Below, piece by piece: positions 14,902 to 20,057 of a stretch of 20,057 nucleotides of DNA. The DNA is from JAJFUG01 sp964473155. Its GTDB lineage: Bacteria; Gemmatimonadota; Glassbacteria; GWA2-58-10. Location of the stretch: contig CAYYNT010000075.1 in the NCBI GenBank assembly GCA_964473155.1, positions 1 through 20,057 on the forward strand, in the 5' to 3' direction. The notes below the pieces were generated by a model, which saw nothing but the letters and a program-made list of their open reading frames with translations, had not been told where the DNA came from and did not search any database. Position numbers and translations under genes: made by a program. How positions within the stretch are numbered: position 1 is the first letter of the stretch; the number at the start of each line of letters is the position of its first letter.

Positions 14902-17253
14902 TCAGCCCTTGTGCGTTTTGCCCGCGGCATCCGCCCTGGATGCAGCGGCGGCAAGCTGCTCCTCGCTGAACTTACCCTTGCAGGCCTCGCAGTAAATGAC
15001 GTGGCTGCGCTTCCCGGCTTTCTCGAACAGCGGGCGCGCCCCGCAGGACGGGCAGACATGCTCAACCGGACGGTCCCAGGAGGCAAAATCGCAGGCCGGA
15101 TAGGCCGTGCAACCCCAGAATGTCTTTCCCCGGCGCGAGCGGCGTTCGCTCAGCTCACCCTTGCAACCCTCGCGGGGACAGGCGATGCCGGTGGTCACCG
15201 GCCTTATCTCGCTGCACGCGGGATAATTGGTGCAGGCCAGGAACGGTCCGTAAGGGCCGTTTTTCATGGCCATCGGGCTGCCGCACTTGCTGCATGTCTC
15301 GCCGGTGACCTGTCCGGTTACAATCTGAATCTCCCCGCGTTCATCGCGCCGGAACTGGCGGGTGTTCTTGCACTGCGGGAAATTCGAGCAGCCCAGGAAC
15401 TCTCCGTGGCGGCTCCAGCGGATGACCATCGGCGCGCCGCACAACTCGCAGGCCAGCCCGGTCTCGACTGTGACTTTCTGACGGTTCGCCAGGGCGTTAT
15501 CCAGAGCGGGCTTGAAACTGCCGTAGAACTCGCGCAGCACCGCCTGCCACTCCTGCTGCCCCTCCTCGATCTCGTCAAGACGGCCCTCCATGCGGGCGGT
15601 GAACTTGACATTCAGGATATCGGGGAACTTCTCCACCAGCAGGCTGTTGACCGTAAACCCCAGTTCGGTGGGCTTGAGCGCTCCCTTGAGACGTTCGACA
15701 TAGGCCTTGTCAAGGATCGTGCTCATGATCGTGGCGTAAGTGGAGGGCCGTCCGATACCGTTGGCCTCGAGCTCGCGGATCAGTGAGCTTTCCGTGTAGC
15801 GCGGCGGCGGTTGCGTGAAATGCTGGCGCGGGGTTATTTCCAGCGGATCGAGCATCTGCCCCTGTTCGAGCGGCGGAAGGAAACGGTCCTCATCGCTTTC
15901 CGTTTCAGCGGCGCCATTGCCCTGGGGCTTCTCGATGTGCTCCAGATACACGCGAGTAAATCCGGGGAAGCGCATGACACTGCCCACGGCGCGCAGCATG
16001 AAACGCGGCCCGGCCTCGATGTCCACCGTGGTCTGATCGTAAACGGCCGGCTTCATCTGGCAGGCGATAAAGCGCGACCAGACCAGGGCATACAGCTTGT
16101 ACTGGTCCGGAGAAAGGTGACTGCGCACCTGGTCCGGACGGCGGAAAGCCGAGGTGGCGCGGATCGCCTCGTGAGCATCCTGGACATTTCCCTTTTTGGT
16201 CACGTAATGCACCGGCTTTTCCGGTGCGTACTCGCCGCCAAAATCCTTTGCGATCAACGCACGGGCCTCATCGATGGCGGTTTCGGCCAGACGGGTGGAG
16301 TCGGTTCTCATGTAGGTTATCAGGCCCACCGTGCCCTCGGACCCCAGGTCCACGCCCTCATAAAGAGTCTGCGCCACCTGCATGGTCTTTTTCGCCGGCC
16401 AGCCGAAACTGACCGCCGCCTCGCGCTGCATGGTGCTGGTGATGAACGGCGGCGGGGCGCTGCGGCGTTTTTCCTTGCGTTCCACCTGGCTGACCGTATA
16501 GCGGCTGATCCCGCGCAGCCCGGCGGCGATCTCGGCTGCCGTGGCCTCATCCCGCAGCCAGAAACGGTCCTTGCGCTCGGCCTCGGTGTCCGGCCGGGTG
16601 ACCAGACGCAGCCCGTCCACGGAATACAGCTTCGCCTCGAAACGCTCTTTGCGCTCGGTTGACAGCAGGGCTTCCACGCTCCAGTATTCTTTCTGGATGT
16701 ATTCCTGTATCTCGCGCTCCCGCTCGCAGACCATGCGCACGGCCACAGACTGCACGCGCCCGGCCGACAGTCCGCGGCGTACGGTTTTCCAGAGCAGAGG
16801 ACTTATCTGGTAACCCACCAGACGGTCGAGGATGCGGCGGGCCTGCTGCGCCTCGAATAAGCTCTGCCTTATCTCCGTGGGGTTCTGCATGGCTTTGAGC
16901 ACGGCGTTTTTCGTGATCTCGTTGAACATCACGCGGTGCAGGCGGGCTTTGTCGCATCCAAGAATGTTGGCCAGGTGCCAGGCGATGGCCTCGCCCTCGC
17001 GGTCAGGATCGGGGGCCAGGAATATCTCGCCGGCGGACCCGGCGGCGCGCTTAAGCTCATTTATTACTTTGTTTTTGCCCGGAATCACCTGGTAGGTAGG
17101 CTTGAAATCCTGCTCCAGGTCCACGCCCAGCTTTTTCTCGGGCAGGTCGATCACATGGCCCATCGAAGCGCGCACCTCGAAATCCGCCCCCAGGTACTTG
17201 CCCAGAGTGCGCGCCTTGGCCGGAGATTCGACTATGACAAGGTTTTTCGACAT
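14902..17253 (-). CDS. topA: DNA topoisomerase I (type IA)
   Basis: A 783-residue enzyme that relaxes negatively supercoiled DNA by single-strand passage. The Toprim domain opens with NLVIVESPAKARTLGKYLG (Glu9) and has the metal-binding DPDREGEAIAWH (Asp82, Asp84, Glu86). The catalytic Tyr314 is in GLITYMRTDSTRLA. GLSAGRVQSVAVRMV (161-175) and the YTESSLIRELEANGIGRPSTY signature around 486-506 are present. The C-terminus carries four zinc-ribbon units with cysteines at 602/605/622/628, 654/657/674/680, 692/697/715/721 and 734/737/755/758. The ATG has AGGAG five bases upstream. It follows smg after a 159-base gap that contains a terminator-like hairpin. Confidence 0.97.
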   Translation of the reverse strand: MSKNLVIVESPAKARTLGKYLGADFEVRASMGHVIDLPEKKLGVDLEQDFKPTYQVIPGKNKVINELKRAAGSAGEIFLAPDPDREGEAIAWHLANILGCDKARLHRVMFNEITKNAVLKAMQNPTEIRQSLFEAQQARRILDRLVGYQISPLLWKTVRRGLSAGRVQSVAVRMVCEREREIQEYIQKEYWSVEALLSTERKERFEAKLYSVDGLRLVTRPDTEAERKDRFWLRDEATAAEIAAGLRGISRYTVSQVERKEKRRSAPPPFITSTMQREAAVSFGWPAKKTMQVAQTLYEGVDLGSEGTVGLITYMRTDSTRLAETAIDEARALIAKDFGGEYAPEKPVHYVTKKGNVQDAHEAIRATSAFRRPDQVRSHLSPDQYKLYALVWSRFIACQMKPAVYDQTTVDIEAGPRFMLRAVGSVMRFPGFTRVYLEHIEKPQGNGAAETESDEDRFLPPLEQGQMLDPLEITPRQHFTQPPPRYTESSLIRELEANGIGRPSTYATIMSTILDKAYVERLKGALKPTELGFTVNSLLVEKFPDILNVKFTARMEGRLDEIEEGQQEWQAVLREFYGSFKPALDNALANRQKVTVETGLACELCGAPMVIRWSRHGEFLGCSNFPQCKNTRQFRRDERGEIQIVTGQVTGETCSKCGSPMAMKNGPYGPFLACTNYPACSEIRPVTTGIACPREGCKGELSERRSRRGKTFWGCTAYPACDFASWDRPVEHVCPSCGARPLFEKAGKRSHVIYCEACKGKFSEEQLAAAASRADAAGKTHKG

Positions 17254-17326
17254 CCGTTCTCCTGCGGTTCAACCAGGAATCATTCCGCCTGGCCGGACAA
17301 CCTGATAAGTGCCCCGGCAAGCTTAA

Positions 17327-17364
17327 CAAAAAATAGCCGGTTTCGCCCTACATGAGCGTCCGGC
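17327..17364 (-). terminator. Terminator-like hairpin between smg and topA
   Basis: On the minus strand GCCGG (17364-17360) pairs with CCGGC (17340-17336), with partial inner pairing (CGC/GCG), and is followed by TATTTTTTG (17335-17327). It resembles an intrinsic terminator or attenuator limiting read-through from aroC-aroK-smg into topA. A second GC-rich stem, CCGCCCG/CGGGCGG with a four-base loop, lies nearer the smg stop at about 17383-17400 without a T-run. Confidence 0.5.
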
Positions 17365-17412
17365 AGGCTGAGTTCCATAAGGCCGCCCGGGATCGGGCGG
17401 TCAGTTCAGGAA

Positions 17413-17910
17413 TCAATTCAGGCGGCGCCGCTGCAGCGGGCGCAGACCCTGACCTTCCGTCCCGTCAAAACCGGTCAGCCCCTCCCGTGCCGCATCATTG
17501 TCCAGGATCAGATCCATCATCACGGTCTGGAGGTGCTCGCTGCTTTCGACTTCAAGTTCGTTATCCACGATATAGGCGATAATGTCTTCGCACTCCTGCG
17601 GCGAGAGCATGCCCATCTCGCGCATCAGCCAGAGATACCCGTGAGCGCCCGGACCGATGCGCCTGGCCTCGCTTTCATCCAGCACCCGGAAAGTGCGGGC
17701 GCGGGACGGATTCTTCTCCGGCTGGCGGGAATCGGTGCTTTGAGGCTCAAGCTGAAGAAGGTAGGCGTTGATGCCCTTGACTATCTCATCCAGAGTATAC
17801 CCGCGCTCCATAAGCTCGCGGGTGATTGTGCGCAACTGACGTTCGAACACCTCGTAGGTGCGGAACCGGTCATTCATATAGGTGATTATTTCTTCGACAT
17901 TTCCGTGCAC
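17413..17910 (-). CDS. smg: Smg family protein (DUF494)
   Basis: A 165-residue protein of the Smg/DUF494 family, which in proteobacteria lies beside dprA and topA; its molecular function is unknown. The N-terminal helical half starts VEEIITYMNDRF. The conserved C-terminal block is RVLDESEARRIGPGAHGYLW followed by LMREMGMLSPQECEDIIAYI (about 75-115), joined by a variable Pro/Arg linker. The start is a GTG at 17910 with GGAGG six bases upstream, lying 25 bases inside the end of aroK, so translation is probably coupled. Its place next to topA supports the assignment. Confidence 0.88.
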   Translation of the reverse strand: MHGNVEEIITYMNDRFRTYEVFERQLRTITRELMERGYTLDEIVKGINAYLLQLEPQSTDSRQPEKNPSRARTFRVLDESEARRIGPGAHGYLWLMREMGMLSPQECEDIIAYIVDNELEVESSEHLQTVMMDLILDNDAAREGLTGFDGTEGQGLRPLQRRRLN

Positions 17911-18527
17911 TCACATCCTCCATGCCTGTTTTCCGCAACCGTCTGCGCGACAGACGCTGAACCACGATTCATCCGCCTCTCGCGCAGCTCACGTTTCAGA
18001 GTCTCGATTATCCTTCGCGCGACCGCCCCCACTCCCAGCCCATCGGTCACAATCGTCAGGTCGCACTGTTCGTACAAGGCCTGCCGCTCATCCATCAGAC
18101 GCCTGATTTCGGCCGCCGGGTCCTCGACCTCCAGCAGCGGCCGAACCTTTCCTCGGCTGGCACGCAGCCTGGTCAGCACGGCCTCGGGCGAGGCCTTGAG
18201 CCAGACCACGCAACTGTTTTCAAGCATGATTCGCCGGTTCCCGGGATCGATAATCGCCCCGCCGCCTGCCGCCACCACCCGGCCGGGCATCGGCAACACC
18301 TCCGCCACCACCCTGCGCTCCAGGGCGCGGAACGCCTCTTCCCCATCCTCGCTGAAAATCTGCTCGATGCTTTTACCGGCCAGTTCCACGATCCGGTTGT
18401 CCAGGTCCACGTAAACAAGGCCCAGATTGCTCGAAAGCGCCCGCGCGACGCTGCTCTTGCCCGAGAACATGAAACCGGTCAGGCAGAGGCTCGGTTTGCC
18501 CAGAAACAACTTCACCGGCTGATTCAT
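17886..18527 (-). CDS. aroK: Shikimate kinase
   Basis: A 213-residue enzyme that phosphorylates shikimate at the 3-hydroxyl in chorismate synthesis. The P-loop is GFMFSGKS (18-25). DLDNRIVE (41-48) supplies the Asp pair for Mg2+ and shikimate, and FRALERRVV, GGG (88-90), the lid Arg129 in VRPLL and DERQALYEQ (146-154) follow the family pattern. The C-terminal 30 residues extend beyond the usual enzyme length and partly overlap the smg start. The ATG overlaps the aroC stop as ATGA, so aroC and aroK, two steps of one pathway, are translationally coupled. Confidence 0.94.
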   Translation of the reverse strand: MNQPVKLFLGKPSLCLTGFMFSGKSSVARALSSNLGLVYVDLDNRIVELAGKSIEQIFSEDGEEAFRALERRVVAEVLPMPGRVVAAGGGAIIDPGNRRIMLENSCVVWLKASPEAVLTRLRASRGKVRPLLEVEDPAAEIRRLMDERQALYEQCDLTIVTDGLGVGAVARRIIETLKRELRERRMNRGSASVAQTVAENRHGGCECTEMSKK

Positions 18528-19732
18528 TCCACGATTCTTTTAAGATATTGTTTGTAAGCGGCCTCGATGTCAAGCAGGCATGCGCCGCCGAAAGTTTCGA
18601 GAAACACCGTGGCCAGCTCTATGGCCACCACGGCCTCGCCCACAACGCTGGCCGCCGGTAACGCGCATACATCGCTGCGCTCGGTGCTGGCCTGCACGGG
18701 CTGCCCGGTGGAAATATCCACGGTCCAGAGCGGCTTCATCACCGTGGGAATTGGTTTCTTGGCGGCGTGAAGGATTATCGGCTCGCCGTTGGACATGCCG
18801 CCCTCCGTTCCTCCGGCGCGGTTTGTCTTCCGGTAATAGCGCCCGATATGCCCTGGACGTCCGGGCACGGCTTCATCCAGCCGGCGCAGGAATATCTCAT
18901 CGTGGACAGTGCTTCCCGGCCTGCGGCAGTTCTCGAACGCGCTGCCCACCTCGGCCCCCTTTACCGCGGGGATCGAGACCAGGGCGCGCACCAGGCGGGC
19001 GTCCAGACGGCGGTCCCACTGGGTGTAGCTGCCCAGTCCGGGCGGCAGGCCGGTTATGACTATCTCGAAAATGCCTCCCAGGGTGTCCTTTTCCTCTTTC
19101 GCCCGGCTGATCCTTTCCACGATTGCCTGAGTGGCCCGCGCGTCCAGGCAGCGCACTTCGCTGCGGTCGGCCAGGGCGCTTATCTCCGCCGGGTCGATTC
19201 CTGAATCATAGCTCCAGCCGGGGGCCGAAACCTCGCCCAGGGCGATAACGTGCGAACAGACATGTATGTCGAAATGCGCGAGAAGGGCTTTGGCCACGGC
19301 CCCCACGGCCACGCGCGCCGTGGTCTCGCGGGCGCTGGCGCGCTCCAGAACGTTGCGCACGTCCTGATGCGCGTACTTGAGCGTTCCGGTCAGGTCGGCG
19401 TGCCCTGGCCGAGGGTTGGTGACCAGCTTTTCGGCCACGCGCTCAGGGTCGTTCCGGTCCGGGTTCATCACCCGCTCCCAGTTGACCCAGTCGCGGTTCC
19501 AGATGAGCAGTGAAATCGGGCTGCCCAGAGTGAGCCTGCCGCGCACGCCCGCCACTATCTGGCAGCGGTCGCTCTCGATTTTCATGCGGTCGCCGCGGCC
19601 GTAGCCCATCTGCCTGCGCGCCAGGTCGCGGTCTATCCGCGCGGCCTCCAGGCTCACCCCGGCCGGGAAATCGTCGATTATGGCGTTCAGGCACTGGCCG
19701 TGGCTTTCACCGGCTGTGAGGAAACGGAACAT
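18524..19732 (-). CDS. aroC: Chorismate synthase
   Basis: A 402-residue enzyme that makes chorismate from 5-enolpyruvylshikimate-3-phosphate, using reduced FMN, as the last common step of aromatic synthesis. The signatures are FRFLTAGESHGQ (2-13), YGRGDRMKIESD (44-55), HADLTGTLKYAHQDVRNVLE followed by RASARETTARVAVGAVAKAL, and NRAGGTEGGMSNGEPI with KPIPTVMKPLWTVD near the C-terminus. A stretch of AAGG lies before the ATG at moderate spacing. It is the first gene of the aroC-aroK-smg run. No clear promoter is seen upstream; weak candidates lie in the AT-rich stretch. Confidence 0.96.
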   Translation of the reverse strand: MFRFLTAGESHGQCLNAIIDDFPAGVSLEAARIDRDLARRQMGYGRGDRMKIESDRCQIVAGVRGRLTLGSPISLLIWNRDWVNWERVMNPDRNDPERVAEKLVTNPRPGHADLTGTLKYAHQDVRNVLERASARETTARVAVGAVAKALLAHFDIHVCSHVIALGEVSAPGWSYDSGIDPAEISALADRSEVRCLDARATQAIVERISRAKEEKDTLGGIFEIVITGLPPGLGSYTQWDRRLDARLVRALVSIPAVKGAEVGSAFENCRRPGSTVHDEIFLRRLDEAVPGRPGHIGRYYRKTNRAGGTEGGMSNGEPIILHAAKKPIPTVMKPLWTVDISTGQPVQASTERSDVCALPAASVVGEAVVAIELATVFLETFGGACLLDIEAAYKQYLKRIVE

Positions 19733-19798
19733 GCTGGATGCCTTTGAATCTCGTTAAGAGTTACAATGCCACCGAGTGCTTATGCGGCAACGGATGCA

Positions 19799-20056
19799 TC
19801 ACCCTTGAGAAAGCATATTTAAAGTTGAGAAGGAACCAAGAACAAAAAAAAGCAAACTGCACAAGAGTATTGCGACAGTGACCCAAAGATAACATGTATG
19901 TTTCAAACCTGTGCATTTACCATTTATATCTTCGTTGAACAATTTATACTGCGTAAAATATGTGCTTAAAAACGCCACTGTCGCAAATACAAGTCCTAAA
20001 ACAAAAGGTAATCCCTAATCAAAACGGACCAAAAGAGGTTTGATTTGGGAGTATTT
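19799..20056 (-). pseudogene. Interrupted frame for a two-helix membrane protein at the right window edge
   Basis: On the minus strand a frame stays open from 20014 to a TGA at 19799-19801 and encodes 71 residues. It holds one hydrophobic helix (LPFVLGLVFATVAFLSTYF), a polar loop with two Cys (around NEDINGKCTGLKHTC), a second helix (YLWVTVAILLCSLLFFVLG) and a short tail. The frame also continues upstream for 13 codons to the window edge, but a TAG at 20015-20017 interrupts it. No ATG precedes the first helix. It may be the 3' part of a decayed gene or a chance frame. The stretch is markedly AT-rich compared with aroC, suggesting foreign or decaying DNA. Bases 19733-19798 hold no further feature. 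Confidence 0.4.
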
Positions 20057-20057
20057 G

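Noticed and set aside
1..20057. CRISPR arrays, tRNA or rRNA genes
   Set aside because: Scanning by eye showed no regularly spaced direct repeats and no cloverleaf or rRNA-like stretch in the gaps. Nearly all the window is protein-coding.

Overview
The window looks like a chromosomal segment of a GC-rich Gram-negative-type bacterium. It has housekeeping gene clusters, secreted proteins with signal peptides, an O-antigen-ligase-like membrane protein and a GH123-like secreted protein. The gene content (aroC-aroK-smg-topA followed by xerC-hslV-hslU, plus secreted repeat proteins) would fit a little-studied FCB-type or candidate-phylum lineage. That placement is an inference and no taxonomic marker here settles it. 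All confident genes except one (5873-6817) lie on the minus strand.

Layout from left to right. At 1-54 there is what may be the outer end of an insertion sequence whose body lies outside the window. From 5686 leftward to 95 runs a tight minus-strand operon: an O-antigen-ligase-like protein with C-terminal TPRs, a secreted protein with about a dozen Gly-(Asn/Asp)-Asp repeats of about 27 residues, a small exported HEAT-repeat protein, and a Mut7-C RNase with an N-terminal ubiquitin-like domain. The genes overlap or nearly touch. Divergent from it is an unrecognised 314-residue protein, ending at a perfect 32-nt palindrome. Convergent with that is an exported DUF4091/GH123-like protein.

At 8557-9432 sits a two-gene cassette with its own good promoter: a DUF2188 protein and a 210-residue protein of a conserved but uncharacterised family with a TIR-like/deoxyribosyltransferase-like look. 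This is the best candidate for an undescribed accessory (perhaps defence) system.

From 14723 leftward to 9568 a housekeeping operon reads xerC-hslV-hslU-argF-gcvT from a near-consensus promoter. Upstream of it lies aroC-aroK-smg-topA (19732 to 14902), with a terminator-like hairpin between smg and topA. The order topA-xerC-hslV-hslU resembles the Bacillus topA-trmFO-codV-clpQ-clpY cluster without trmFO, while smg next to topA recalls proteobacteria.

The right edge (19799-20057) is clearly AT-rich. It holds an interrupted reading frame for a two-helix membrane protein, possibly a gene remnant.
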